Assembly (NCBI GenBank): GCA_963682055.1
Contig: OY821749.1
Coordinates: 4,266,336-4,330,335, forward strand
DNA length: 64,000 nucleotides
Direction: 5' to 3'
Source: Primula veris
Taxonomy: Eukaryota > Streptophyta > Magnoliopsida > Ericales > Primulaceae
Shown: positions 10,711-24,186 of the stretch, piece by piece
Numbering within the stretch: position 1 is the stretch's first letter
How the letters are laid out: each line of letters begins with the position of its first letter
Program-made: the position numbers and the translations under genes
The notes under the pieces: generated by a model
Databases searched by the model: none
The model's input: the letters and a program-made list of their open reading frames with translations, nothing else
What the model was told of the DNA's origin: nothing

Positions 10711-13700
10711 TATTTACTTTTATCTAGAAAGATGGAAAACCCATCATTCAATACAAAATTTGAGACTTAATTATGATCAATAAACCGGGTTAAAATCTCT
10801 TTTAAGATTTTGTTAAAATGCTTAATGATGCTGCATTTTTTCCACTTTGTGTTTATGGTCGATTCTCAATGAAAAAAATTGATAAGTTCCAAAACTTTAA
10901 CAAAAAAACACAAGTTTAAGTTGTTGATAATTAAGTGAGAACATTTGTACGAAACATTTTCGAAATTTGGGTGTCTTTATATTACAGAATATACAGACTC
11001 ATATATGTTTTTCATTATTTGATTTGCATTCTTTTGACTGCATGCTTATGTTGTAGCTTTTTTCAATTCCTTTTCCAAAGAAAAATAGAAAGGTAATTAA
11101 CTACAATTTACTACAGTAGTTTTTTCACTTTGCAGGAGTGATGTATGTTGGAAAACCAGTGGTTTTCCTTGAGCGAATGCTTTTTAATTAGTGGTTACTA
11201 ATAGATATTTATTCTTTCCTACGTGTGTCTTAATTTGTAAAATGAGTTACAAATTGTATGTTTAAAAATAATGGTATTGATCCTTTTTCTTTTTAATCTT
11301 TAATGAGAAATAAAATACATGACATATACACAATCATACATTCACATATGTATACATATGTAGAGAGAGGATCATATTATCAACCGTTCGATCGTGACTT
11401 GATACCGCTTCCGTCGAGTCACATGCGAAAGACGTTATACTTTACAAACACAGTGACTTATTCAGCCAGAAGCAGAAAGGTGACAGGACAAATAATGTTT
11501 AAGGAAAAACTGAGAGACTATCGTCTATGGACTTTACTCCTTTTGTGGTATCATTTACATTCTCTTATTGTTAAAGTTTGTATTTAATTTATATATATTT
11601 GAGAAAATTATTTTTCTGTTGTTTCTCCGTTTATTTTTCGTAAAAATTATTGTGTTTCGAAACAGCGTACCCAACAATGTATTTAAGGTATATTGCAACC
11701 AAACTAAAGGCAGCGAGCGAAAAGGCTGGCACGTTCGAGTCTAATACAAGTTTGTGTGTGAACACTGTGTTATTTAGTTTTAGGTGACAACATGAAATGA
11801 TCATCTTTTCTCTGCTGAAAATTTTGGTTTTAACTAAAGTAAGCATAAAATAGTACATATACAATTGTCTTCACAAGCAAGCGTTAAACACGAACCAGCC
11901 ACTTTACATTGGTACCTTAGCCAGAGAGATCCATCCCGCTCTCCAGACCTCAGCTCTTATACTTTGGAGTACGGGATGACTAGGATGGGTTGAGCCTAGC
12001 TTACTCGCGTTTGTGAAACAAACTTTGTATTTATGCTCATATTCGATTCACTTTTAAACAAACAAACATGAACGCTCACGAATACAAGTTTTTTCATGTT
12101 AGAATATTGGTTCATTTGCTCGGTATTAACTTTTAAATAAATAGAAATAAAGTTTTAAGAGATGATTACTGAGCAGTCAAACCATGACCAATCTCAACTG
12201 ATAAGCTATTATGTTCTTCTTACCATTTTGATAGTTTTATGTTTGAGCTATATTTGTGTATAGGGTGGAAAAAACTTTTCCACATTTGTACTTTGATAAG
12301 AAGAGATATGACAAAGATGTGATTCCAAGATAAAAGGTAGAATCTACTTTTGAAAATGTATTCTTGAATCTATTCCGTAATAGCGTGTGGCTAGTAGATA
12401 TGTAGAATCTATATTTTCAAATCATATATAGGTATGTATGGTCCGTAAGACTGAAAAAATATCTTATTAGGGTGATTTAACATAATTAAGCTTAATTTTA
12501 TTTGCAAAAGTTCGTTAAATAATTAAGCTTTATTACAGCTTTAACTTCTGCGCATAGTGAAATCACTGAAATGTATATATAATAGATTTGGTTTGTTCAT
12601 CAAGAAACTGACTTTATTAATTTATTTTCTGGACTGAATTAATGAAAATTTGAGCAGAGAACAGACCAAGTTTCATTAATGGCCTCACTTTTTAGGTTTA
12701 GTAATGTCTATACGTACGAATATTTATGAAGTTTCAACTTAGTACTAACTATATAACTAGCACTATAAGTTAACAGCCACAATTTAAAAATCTACAACTG
12801 ATATATAACTCTCATTTACCTGTCTTTAACATTTCTCGCATGTTAAAATATGACATTTGTCCTTCAAAGATAACCTCACTGCTTCTATTCAGATGTAATT
12901 TCAGATACTGCAGTCTAAGAACTTGATTAATTAATTGCACACGCCACACTTCATTATCGATTCTATATAAACTTTAGTGCACTTGGTTAGTCATCTTATA
13001 AATTATGAAAACTTTCTTTCCTGTATTTTTAATCTTAAATAAGTCTTCCGATTGGGTCAAAAAGAAAAAAACACACTTTGTAGTTAAAAAGTTAGGCCAA
13101 AACTCTTAAGTTGTAATTGTTATATTGACAAAATAAAAAAAATTCCTTCCCCATAAAAAGCTCATAAAAGATCCAAATTATACTCAGTTATCATGAATTG
13201 ATTTTCTTGTACCCAATTGCATGTACTTCCAATTGTACTTTCCTATTGAGATGGGACATTGATGCTATTCTAGCACAACAGATGGATTATATGCTTCTTT
13301 TTTAAAATGCACTCTTTCATGAATCTATTCTTGCAGTGTTTGTGGCTTGGAATTCGTTAAAAGCTTCTTTGACAAAATAATATTCACTTGTCCTTATTGT
13401 GAGTTTTCAGTTTTTAAAAAATTCGTTTAGCTCATATCATGTGTTAATAGACGAGCATATATGCATTCCCTCAGAATTGAAATACTCATTCTGTGCTACC
13501 AAGGCTAAAGATGCTAAAACCACTCCTATATTGTGAGGTTCTTTTTGTATTTATATATATTCAAATGAAATCGTCCCCTCCATAAATGAATTTAGTCTGC
13601 TATATAAAAAGAATATAGGCTAGAGGACGTGCGCCTTTAAATATAATTACAAGTAAATTCTAATTAGTTTCGTTGAGGTGCAACTCGATCGATTGGAAAA

Positions 13701-15647
13701 CCACATGCATTAATAATTGTAGATCGATGTTGTAGATACTTGTGTTTCCAGGAACATTTTCTGGGGCAATTATGTCCGGGGCAAGTATGTATATGAATGT
13801 ACAAGATACTATTATTGAATAAATATAGTTTAAGGTTAAGGGTTAAGTATGTATACGAAAACCATATTATGACTCGTCTAGTAAGTTAAGGGTTTGTCTG
13901 GTTGCATCCTTTAAGCGAATGAGTTTTTTTTTGGTCATGAGCTTATTTGAGAGTAAGGAAAAAATGTTTCATTTAACTTCAACTAATTTCAGTCTATTAG
14001 GCCCAAAAAACTTAAATAAGAGTCTAAGACCCATTTTTTAGTTCACCTAGTAACTGCAATTTAAATTACAAAAGCTAATTAAAAAGTTCAAACTTTGTGT
14101 TGACTCATTAAACCTCGAATTTCCTTGTTCATATTTGTTCAGAGAATAAAGTAGATTGTGTTTAAGTAGCAACACAAATTTTCCAACTTGGCATTGGAAC
14201 CTTAAAACCTATGCACTAATTAATTTATTCTTGAATGAAGTAAATATGTATCAAAATCATCTGGTGGTTAATTATACTTCCACCGTTTAGTAATGCATGA
14301 AGGTGTTTCATGAGTTTTAGATTTCTAATGTATGGACGTCTTGCTTGCATCATTTAAAACGTGTTGTCTTATCAGCATCAGCCCTTAACGTTATATACGT
14401 ACTAGTTAAATTTATATTTTCATCCTAATCCAAATTAACTTTCAAATATTGATTTCTCGAGCGGCTAACTTGACTAATTGTTTATGAAACTATAAGTACG
14501 TTGAGCTAAAACCTCCAATTTAATACTAGTTGGTCTCCTCTTAATGCTTTTGTGAGACAAACGTTGCAGAAAATATTTGAAGTATTTCAGGAATTTTTTA
14601 TATGAAATTAATTAGCTTGAACCAATTTTGATAGACTTGTTAATGTGTTATTTATAAAGAACTCATGCACGGAACAGATGTACACCATAATTTTTTGTTT
14701 ACAGAAAATATTTCCCAAACAGAAACAATGAGTTCTGTGAGGCTATATATATTTTTGTTTTCTCATCCTGATTCTTGAGGTTAATTATATTCTCTCATAT
14801 CTCCTAATCCTACTTTAAACTAGTTCTCCATCTCTTTATATGGGTCCCTAAATGGAATATAAAATTGTGTTTTTTTTTTTGAATGAGCCTTATATTGACA
14901 GGGGTCACTTGGCAAAATTCCAGTATCTACTTTAGCTTTTATTAGAATAACTTAAAGACTTTGAAAGAAAAGAGATCTTAAGTACAGCTGCTTCTTTAAA
15001 AGAAAGGTACATATTAACATCAAGAGAACTCTTTTCATAATTTTACAACATTTTTGGTATCATATAATTCCGGAATCATTCATAGAACTTGATTCAGTTT
15101 TATAAGGTTTGCCACTTAAGATGTAACGATAAGATTTTGCATTAGCATGATTAGTTTGAAACTCTTTTATTCGAGAATTAACAAGTATCCCTTCTATTTC
15201 ATATTAACCTCTTAGAGTCTTAGCTAGAAATTTTGTCACTTAGCTCTGTTTGTTTTGCTGTAAAATAGGTGTAAATAAACATTTACGGGTAAAATCAATT
15301 TTTTGGGTGATTAGTTTAACGTAAAACATTTATTTTTGAAAAATTTTTCCCACACATATTATAAAATTGGGCAAACGATTACTTCGCAAATAATGTTGTA
15401 AACAGTTTACGGAGCCTCCTCTATCTTCATTATTTCTAATACTAGTTTTGTAACTATTATTAAGAGATAATTAATGTTAAGCGTATTCAACTTTCAGCTC
15501 ATTTCGATTTACTATACTCAACTATCAATTTTTTGATTTAGTATACTGTATTAATTTTCCGTCCAAATTGAAGGGCAAAATGGTCTTTTTAGCTACTAAA
15601 AAAAAAAAAAAAAAAACTAAATTAACTAAAACAAAGAAAACAGAAGC

Positions 15648-15712
15648 TCATAGGACTCGAACCCAGACCTCCCAGTCAAAATGGAAGGCTTTTAACCACT
15701 TGGTCACCAATA
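15648..15712 (-). other. tRNA-like segment in the left arm of the foldback element
   Basis: On the minus strand this reads with an A-box-like 'tgaccaagtggtt' and a B-box-like 'gggttcgagtcct', spaced as in a tRNA gene. The acceptor stem does not pair convincingly, so I read it as a tRNA-derived or tRNA-mimicking sequence, not a working tRNA. Confidence 0.5.
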
Positions 15713-16528
15713 CTTTTATTATAATAACAACGTTATATATATATATATACTCTATCTGTGTATAGATGTGTATATATACACTTTGGGACTGATTTCGTAA
15801 ATTTTAGAAAATTCAAATTTTATTTTTGTTTCATTTTAGTCCTTACATTTTCAAAAAAATAGTTTAAAATTACAACAAAATAAAAAAAAACACAAAAAAA
15901 TTATAAAAATCATAAAAAAATATAAAAAATAACAAAAATAACAAAAAATTATAAAAAAAATTATTAAAAAATTAAAAAATAAAAAATATAAAAAATCACA
16001 AAAAATCACAAAAAATATAAAAAATCACAAAATATCACAAAAAATAAAAAAAAAACACACAAAAATTATAAAAATCATAAAAAAATATAAAAAATCACAA
16101 AAAATATAAAAATCACAAAATTTTTTTTGTGATTTTTTATATTTTTTGTGATTTTTTATATTTTTTTATGATTTTTATAATTTTTGTGTGCTTTTTTTTT
16201 ATTTTTTGTGATTTTTTATATTTTTTGTGATTTTTTGTGATTTTTTATTTTTTTAATTTTTTAATTTTTTTATAATTTTTTTTTATAATTTTTTGTTATT
16301 TTTGTTATTTTTTATATTTTTTTATGATTTTTATAATTTTTTTGTGTTTTTTTTTATTTTGTTGTAATTTTAAACTATTTTTTTTGAAAATGTAAGGACC
16401 AAAATGAAACAAAAATAAAATTTGAATTTTCTAACATTTAGGAAATCAGTCCCAAAGTGTATATATACACATCTATACACATATAGAGTATATATATATA
16501 TATAACGCTATTATTCTAATAGAAGTAT

Positions 16529-16598
16529 TGGTGGCCAAGTGGTTAAAAGCTTTCCAATTTGACTGGTAGGTCTGGGTTCAAATCCCATGGGCTGCAAT
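16529..16598 (+). other. tRNA-like segment in the right arm of the foldback element
   Basis: This is the mirror copy of the left-arm segment: 'tggccaagtggtt' at 16532-16544 resembles an internal A box, and 'gggttcaaatccc' at 16574-16586 resembles a B box with a well-formed T-arm. No 3' terminator or good acceptor stem is visible. It is probably a relic that moves with the element. Confidence 0.5.
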
Positions 16599-16843
16599 TT
16601 TTTTTGTTTTAGTTAATTTAGTTTTTTTTTTTATTAGTAGGTAAAAAGACCATTTTGCCCTTCAATTTGGACGGAAAACGTTAGCTGACGTCACTATTTA
16701 ACGGTTAATTTGGACGGAATATACTAAATCGAAAGTTTTCATTTAGTACAGTATACTAAATCAAAAAATTGATAGTTGAGTATAGTAAATCGAAATGAGC
16801 TGAAAGTTGAATACGCTTAACATTAATTATCTCCTATTATTAA

Positions 16844-17875
16844 TTATAGGTCTACTTTTTCAAAATTATTAAATAATTAGTCCAATTCCATTTAATTAAC
16901 AAATAAAAATACAAAAAAGGAAAAAATAGAGAAAATTCTAAAAAATAACAAAAAATTTTAAAAAAATGTAAAAAATTTCGAAAAATCTAAAAAACCCAAG
17001 AAAATCTGAAAAGGATAAATAAAAGTCAATATTATTTCACGTATATATCTATCTCATTGAAAATAATTTATAACATCTTTTATATTTCTAATTTTATGAG
17101 TTTATATGTTGAAAATTTATAAGTTATTAAAAAGTGACGTATATGAAAGAAAATACGTGTTTAGCTAAAGTTTCCTAATACATGTTGAGTTTTTTTTTTT
17201 TACCAAACAACGATTTATTTGTTAAAAAGTACAATTTATAAAAAAAAAAACTTGAGTTTGTATAAAATTTTAGACGAAAAACTTTTTATGCATCAACCGC
17301 TCGTAAATGAAAATCAAACAAAGGTTGTCAGTGTAAAACTTTCTTATGCAAATATTTTTAAATGTGTAAAAAAATTTATACAAATATTTTTCAAGTGTAA
17401 AACTTTAGTACGAAACAAAGGGAGACTTTAACTCCATAAACACTATAATTTGTCTGTTATCAAAGACTGGTTATACCTTAAAAATAGGAAATATATATAC
17501 TGTCAAATAGTCTGTAGGTTAGGAATGTATAATCCCATAGGGTGTTGCTTATCAAAAAAATAAAATCCGATAGGGTGCACACAAATGATGGTTCACAGTT
17601 CACACATTCTGGTTAGGGAAACCTAACAATTACCTGTTTGCATGTTCAGATTGATAAATCTACTCTACGATTTGAAACCTGACACTTTCTAAATAGCTAA
17701 TACGTAATTAAATAGTATCACGTATATATTTAAAAGGTAACATTATTTTATTCTAAAAATGCAACCCTGATATAAATGAGACTGTTAGATTATTTATTTG
17801 AATTATTACTATTAATATGTAAAGTGGAAAAATCGTGAGGATGGAGAAATTTTGAGTGGCTCTGTACTATACCTA
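16844..17875. other. Intergenic, A-rich then plain AT-rich sequence
   Basis: 16880-17020 is an A-rich low-complexity stretch similar in flavour to the core of the foldback element. No gene is supported. Confidence 0.6.
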
Positions 17876-18069
17876 CACTACAAAATAATATTTGATTTAG
17901 TGAGAGTCAAAAACCGTCACAAGCCTGTCACTAATTTAAAAAATTATCACAAATCTGTCATAAATTGACTAAACTGTCACAAAACCGTCACAAAAACCGT
18001 CGCTAATAAACTCGTAACAAAAAATACTGTCACCAATCCCGTCGCTATTTGAGTATTTTTTTTAATGCT
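17876..18069 (+). mobile_element. CACTA-type MITE copy
   Basis: It begins CACTACAAAATAATATTTG, then carries the shared internal series of 'gtcac' phrases (actaaactgtcacaaaaccg, gtcgctaataaactcgtaac). It ends with a decayed 'attttttttaatgct' where the family has 'ttttttatagtg'. Clear relative of 34652-34845 in the same orientation. Confidence 0.8.
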
Positions 18070-20265
18070 AATAGACTAAAAAATAATGTTAGATAACCTT
18101 TTACAGAGTGAATAATAATTTAAACAACTCAACAAGCAAGCTTGTCCAAATATTACTTGGCTAGATTCTTATATTCTCTTATTTTGCAAGCAAAAGTAGG
18201 AAAAAATTCTCAAGTTTCCCACCACTCAGTCCTAAAGAAAAGAGAAATGGTTTTACTTTAACGGTCTGACAAAAAGTGTTTGTTTAAAAATTATTGTCCT
18301 CGTCTCTAACTGAATTTATGTAAATTTATTCTTATAATAAAAAACTCTAGTTGTTTGTTAGATATTTACATAAAATTTGAGAATTCAATAGATTACATTT
18401 ATCTCTTTAAGTTAAAAGGTAATAACTAAACACATTTCCTTAAGCATTGTGCAAAGTGTATCATATAGGTTGTATAGCAACAGTTATGGCAAATTAAGAA
18501 GCACTAATTTCTCCCAATTGTTCCGGAGATTGAACATTATAAAAATGCTTTTTTTACCAAATGGTTAAAAACTAAGACAAGATTCTCAGATTCATTTTTC
18601 ATAAAAAAACAAAAAGAATCTGCCACTCCCACCCCACCCTCCCCAAAAAACAAATTAAAGGAGTGCGAAATTATGCATAAAAGATATCCATTTTTTGTCT
18701 TTTTCAAAAACAAATAATGTTTTTCAAAGTTGCTTTATTCTATATTTTTTTAGGAAACTAAGTTTTAGCAATGAATCAAAACATATTAAATACATAAGGG
18801 AAGAGTCCAAATCTTCTATTCCGTTTCTTTATCTCATTATTTATTTTATTCAAAATTTTTTTTCTAAAAAACTTGAAAAAAATTATACAATTACTATAAT
18901 ACACGTATCAATACATTCCAATAATTATTTTTAAAAGAAAATCCACAAATTAAACATTGAATATTAAAAAAATTGTCTAAAACAATATTATGTTCAAATG
19001 TTTTAAAATTTGAATACAATATAATATAAAAGTTATAAAGATGCGGTATAAGTTGTGAAAATTTAAAATTTAAGTAAAAATAAGCAATGAGGCACGAAAG
19101 TTAGATAGAGAACAGGGGTATAAAAAAAGTAAAACCTTTTCTTTTAGCATTATTTTGAAGTTAATTACTTAAGGTCCCTATTAGTTTAAAATATGTTACT
19201 GGGTCCCTGTACTTTCAGTTATTATGTAGTTTGAAGTTTGGAACAATTAATATTAGGTCCCGACGAAGACCATATGAACTCCGTCATCAATGCGTGGTTT
19301 TCCAAAGTAATTATCTATTTCATAATCAATAGCTAAGTTTTATAATCTTCTATCGTTGATCTTGATTCGAAACCAAGGGAGCGGATCTAGAAGTAGGATG
19401 AAAGGGGACTGCAAGACCCCAAAGAAAACGTTACGAGTTTCACCACCTCACATATTAACAAACAAAAATCACATGCATTTTAACTTCCTTAAAAACCAGA
19501 CAAATTAAATGTCAATATAAACCAAATCTCTCTCCTTAAAAACAAGGACCGGCTTTTAAAACATGGGACTGAACTTTTCAACTTAGACTATAAATAATGT
19601 TTTCGTTCAAACTATGGGGAGCATTAGTGCTTTTTGGGAAAGATAACCTAAGATTTCTCTCATCTTTTGAATTGTATTACTTTTCCTGTTTTTGCTCTAT
19701 CATAGAATCTGTCCACTCCTTTTCAAGTCAAAGTAGAAAGAGAAGAAATTGAAAGAAAATGGACAAACTTGGGAACAAAAGAAAGTGGATGCTGCTCTAT
19801 AATGGGAAGAGAGATAAGCATATATTCCCTTATTATAAGCCCAACTTTTATTTTGGGATCAACTACAAGGGTACCAATAATTATTAAGCAAGTACTCTCA
19901 TTTAACTCCTCAAACTAAAACTTGTTAAACTTTAAGCTTCATTTATCAAAACAGACACAAGACGTTGGTCGATAGATGTCACTAAAACTTTGTCAAAGAT
20001 ATATAAGAATTTAGTTTAATGCAGCCCAATATATATCTGAAATTATAGTTGCTCTTAAAACAAGGAAACTAATACGTACAACGTATCGTAGAGGTTACAG
20101 TTTTCAACAAAACCTGGACGTTATCGAATTGGAATTGTAAAAGCATGGGGTGCTTTTCATATTATGTGGAACCTTAGGGAGATTTGTAAAAGTAATGCTC
20201 TTAATTTTCTTTCTTCATGGCATTCAATTTACTAGAACATAAAGATTATTCCAAAACCATCTCAT
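18070..20265. other. Intergenic sequence upstream of the PHL-like gene
   Basis: No gene is supported. A short region at 19160-19260 with 'ggtccc' and 'gggtccctgta' phrases resembles subterminal sequence of plant DNA transposons, but the ends cannot be defined. Confidence 0.5.
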
Positions 20266-20273
20266 TATAAATA
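20266..20273 (+). promoter_or_regulatory. TATA box of the PHL-like gene
   Basis: TATAAATA lies 98 bp upstream of the chosen ATG at 20371, a plausible spacing for a plant core promoter with a short leader. Confidence 0.6.
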
Positions 20274-20370
20274 GAGGTAGGACTGCCATCATTTCAAGCA
20301 TAGAGATAGAACACCAAATATTACATATCATCATCTGATATATTAAGATATATCAAGAATTAATCAATTA

Positions 20371-23182
20371 ATGCAAATGTATAAAACAGAGATGGACATT
20401 GATCATCAACTCATGAAAACACAAGAATCGAGATTAGTTCTTACAAGTGATGCAAAGCCAAGGCTAAAATGGACTCCTGAGCTTCACCTTAGATTTGTTG
20501 ATGCAGTCTCTCAACTTGGAGGAGCTGAAAGTATGTCGCTTACATTTACATATGGCTAAGCATGATTTTTTGGGTTATTTATTATGAGGTTTAAGTATTT
20601 CTCGTAACATCAGATCATTTGAGCAACAAATTTTAGGCATGTGTAAGGGTGTATCATACGCAGGCTTTCTGGCTGAAGATAATAAGCTCGTTTTGTTATA
20701 TCATCAGCTCAACTACAGTCGTGTTCGTCAACTTAAAAGCTTTTTTTTATACATATATATATATAAAAAAAACCTGAAAGAGCCAAATTTTCAGCAGAAT
20801 GCACTTCACCTTTATAACATCATTAACTGATGTGAAAGCATTAATGCATTATGAGAAAGAAGTGCTCTCGGCCTAAATGATGAACTAGCATTTTCCATTG
20901 CTTAATTACTAATATGAAAGTCAAGACTCAAGAGACTCATGTTAAGTTACAATTCATATTCATAGCTATAAGATCATGCTGTATGTATAATTTATGCACA
21001 TTAACTATGGAAACTAAAAACACTTCCTTTACAGAGGCGACACCTAAAGCCTTGATGAGGGTGATGGGAATTCCTGGACTTACTTTGTACCATCTAAAGA
21101 GCCACCTACAGGTACATTTTTCAATTTAGGAAAAATTTAAGTTTCAACTATTTTTTTAGAGATTTGTCTTTTTAGTTATCTTGGTGATCAGACTTCTCTT
21201 TTCAATCAACTTCAGAATTTCTGTTTTTTTCTCATAACCAGCAGTCCTGCAGTGCATTCGGTTTGGGCAGCTCAAAAGCTGCATTTTATGGTCTTTGGCC
21301 TGAATAAATTATTTACAGATTTAAGTTAGATGAATGATCATAACAACATGATCAGCTGCTAATTTGGTATAAATGTTGAAGCCAAATGAACCCATTTAAT
21401 GTACATCAATAGATTAAATAAAAATGGGATGTTGGTAAATGCATGGTGTGTATCCACATACACTTGAACCAATAAAGTGAGACAATAAAAGTTATACTCC
21501 ATCTGCCAGAACATACATTTTGTTTACAAATTTTGCAACTCCAGTCTCAGGGAGGCTATATTCTCTTTGTCACATATCCTTTCCTGGTTACAACACCTTG
21601 TTTATTGTTTATTGGGTTGCACTGCATTTGCTAAGCCAGCTTAAAAGTTCTTTTCTGAAATAAATATATATAAATTTTAAGTTTAATAACCCAAATTCTT
21701 TTTCTCGTCTTCAGATAAGCCAATTGATTTGCTTAAAGGTTGCAACAAAAACAACCCAATAAGCGTGGCAAACCATTTTTTTCAACTTTATTATCATATT
21801 CTGATTCCAACACATTCCCACATTAGTTTTTTTTGTTGTTTCATACTTTCAGTACAGTACATATCTTATATTTCAAAAAAACTCTGCTGATGTTTTCATT
21901 TTTTTCCTTTGGCAGAAGTACAGGCTGGGGAAGAGTCAACAATCGGAGACATATCATAACATGAAGCAAGAAGGTGACTTAATTATTTTTATTAGGTGAA
22001 AAAATATAGCTATTTATTTTTGTCTCGGTACTTAGTAAACTCCTTTGTTGCAGATTTCAAAGCTGCTAATAACAGAAGAGATCCAGAGTTTAAAGAGGAA
22101 ATAGTTGAAGAAAAGCAGAATCAGATGCATGAGTAATAACAGTCTAGCCTTCTGAATTTTTTTGCATTAGTTGAGATTTATTTTCAAGAAAATACCATTT
22201 ATAATCTAATTAAAAGCTTGTGTTTGACAGAAGTTTGCAAATAGCTCAAGCTTTACAAATGCAAATGGAGGTGCAGAGGAAACTTCATGAGCAAATTGAG
22301 GTTAATGAATAAACTTTAACTATTTTTTATTTTTTTTCATTAAGTAACAAAAAGATGTCATTTATATCGATGTCGGAGATTCTAAGCTTAGCTTTTAATA
22401 TGAGCATATGGTTGTTCAGTTCCTACTAGTTTTTTTTTTTGTTTTTCTGGTCTTATAATTGAAAAGACGGAAGCTAAATTCTGAAACTATACATTTTTTT
22501 CTTGGTATGAAAAGAATAATGTTTTTTACCTACAAGTTACGAAAAACAAATCCAAACTATGAATCATTCTTAAAAGAAGCATTTTTTCTCTTTTCAGGTG
22601 CAAAGACATCTACAAATGCGAATTGAAGCTCAAGGGAAATATCTACAATCAGTACTAAAGAAAGCACAAGAAACCCTTGGTGGATATAATTGTAGCACAA
22701 ATGGAGTAGAAATAGCAAAAGCCGAGTTATCTCGATTAGTATCCATGGTGGACAATGGGTGCCCAAGCTCTTCATTATCAGTATTAACAACAGATGTAGA
22801 AGGCTTGGGGTTCAAGAACAATGAAATGGAAAATCATTTGAATATAAATCAATATTCCGTAACAAACTCATTTATACCTAGTGAAGACTCAAGTTTGAAG
22901 CATGCGAATGGGGATAACAATAAATGGGATGATAATTCGGTGTTGCTACAATTAATGGATGTGACACCTAGGGAGAACGAAACGAGTGGTATAAGCAATT
23001 TCGGTTGTGGAACGAAGAGAAGCGGAAGTACAATTTCTGATGGAAATTGTGATGAGAAATTATCGGTTTTAGAAATAAATGGTGAGAAAACAAGGAACTT
23101 TGGGTTGAACTTGAAGAGCATTGATTTAAATAGGCAAGATTTTGTTTTTGGCTCTAGAACAATAGACTTGAATATGAAGTAA
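20371..23182 (+). CDS. MYB-CC (GARP/G2-like) transcription factor, PHL8-like
   Basis: A nuclear DNA-binding protein of the PHR1-LIKE group, whose better-known members control phosphate-starvation genes. Six exons keep phase with GT..AG borders: 20371-20530, 21035-21111, 21916-21973, 22054-22132, 22231-22300 and 22598-23182, giving 342 aa. The single GARP-type MYB domain spans about residues 29-84 (PRLKWTPELHLRFVDAV, TLYHLKSHLQKYRLGK). The coiled-coil MYB-CC region is about 126-175 and contains LHEQIE at 143-148, the family's LHEQLE motif. The tail is poorly conserved and ends in an LDLN-like motif, IDLNMK. The start is the first in-frame ATG after the TATA box. The phrase LVLTSDAKPRLKW just before the MYB domain resembles PHL8 more than MYR1/MYR2. 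The exact target genes are unknown. Confidence 0.93.
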
Positions 23183-24186
23183 AAAAAACTAAGGAAATGG
23201 AATGGAAATGTATTTTGATAATCAAATAGCAGGGGATTGTCTTTGAGTTTTTTTATGAATTAAAAGGATTTTGTACTGATTTGGTCATTTAGAGTTGAAC
23301 TGAGTAATAAGTTTCTATATAAAGGTGACGTTTGACTGCAAATTTTGATCAAATAAGTTGATATTATCTAATTTCTACTAAAAATGAAGAATAAGTGTTT
23401 AGCTTAATAGTACCTTTAGAAGTAATTTTTTTTTATGAAGTTGATGATGAGTAATTGACAAGATGCATATTCTTAAAATCAAAGAAACTGTTTTAATAAC
23501 CACATGCTTCAGTAAGTAATAGAGGCTTCCTTTGGCTGCATCTTTTTTGACTGACAAAATGGACTTTTTTTAAATGATACATAAAAAAAAAGATGAGTGC
23601 TTTTGTCAATTTTACATTATAAAACAAATTATTCCCATTTTACAGATTGGCTAAAACACAGTATTCCACAGCGAGTCTTCATAATACACGTCTATTTTGC
23701 AAACTTTTCTCTGCAATTGATTATTTAAAATAAAACTTGTGTACAATAAAATTCATTATTCTATAACATTTATTTAGAAGAATAATTTGAATCATAAGTC
23801 AAATAATTTTATTATTTAAAATATACTTCTTATAAAATATTATTGCACAAAATTTATTACAAGCATATATTTTATTATACGACTTTTAATTTATAGCATA
23901 CATAGATACCATTGCACTTTTTACAATGAAATTTACAATAATATGTTTTTATTTTACAACATTTATTTATGATCGATGGTGTTCAACTTTTCATTGGAAA
24001 AACATAACTAAAATAAAAAAAGAACAGAGAAAAGACAAATATTGGAAAAATTAGTCATACATGACTTAGAGTAAATTGGTATATGGTAATCCTTTACTGT
24101 AAAAAAGTCACAAATTCATTTTTTTTTTTTTTTTTGCTTCAGTTGAACACGTATATAATACAAAATAACAAATTGGTATATGGTAA
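23183..24186. other. 3' flank of the PHL-like gene and AT-rich intergenic sequence
   Basis: 23183-23300 is probably the 3' untranslated region. The rest is AT-rich. The phrase 'aaattggtatatggtaatcc' occurs at 24073 and again at 24170, a 97-bp spaced duplication that includes a T-run. Confidence 0.5.

Larger units (their letters stand above)
8819..15453. other. Long intergenic region without a supported gene
   Basis: I find no coding gene here. Short open frames (for example 8763-8945, 11303-11587 and 11631-11864) have no recognisable motif, no splice partners and plain AT-driven composition. The 9290-9700 part is GC-richer and may be an old transposon remnant, but I could not name it. Two local tandem duplications are listed separately. 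Confidence 0.6.
15464..16833. mobile_element. Mutator-like foldback element (long inverted repeat)
   Basis: A 1,370-bp near-palindrome. The outer ends are GAGATAATTAATG and its reverse complement, flanked by direct repeats CTATTATTAA at 15454-15463 and 16834-16843. A 9-10 bp duplication and a GAGATAATT terminus fit Mutator-like elements. The arms are roughly 650 bp and meet near 16118 in a stretch of A-rich then T-rich 'aaaatcacaaa' units. The right arm holds about 70 bp, including a 'ttagctgacgtcac' piece at 16681, that the left arm has lost. Each arm carries a tRNA-like segment. A transcript through it would fold into a very long hairpin. There is no transposase, so movement would depend on another element. 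Confidence 0.85.

Noticed and set aside
15568..15765. 65-codon frame rich in Lys and Thr
   Set aside because: It is made from the A-rich and tRNA-like parts of the foldback element's left arm.
16529..16598. A functional tRNA gene
   Set aside because: A- and B-box-like motifs exist, but the acceptor stem does not pair and no clear anticodon loop can be drawn; the mirror copy in the other arm shows that it travels with the element.
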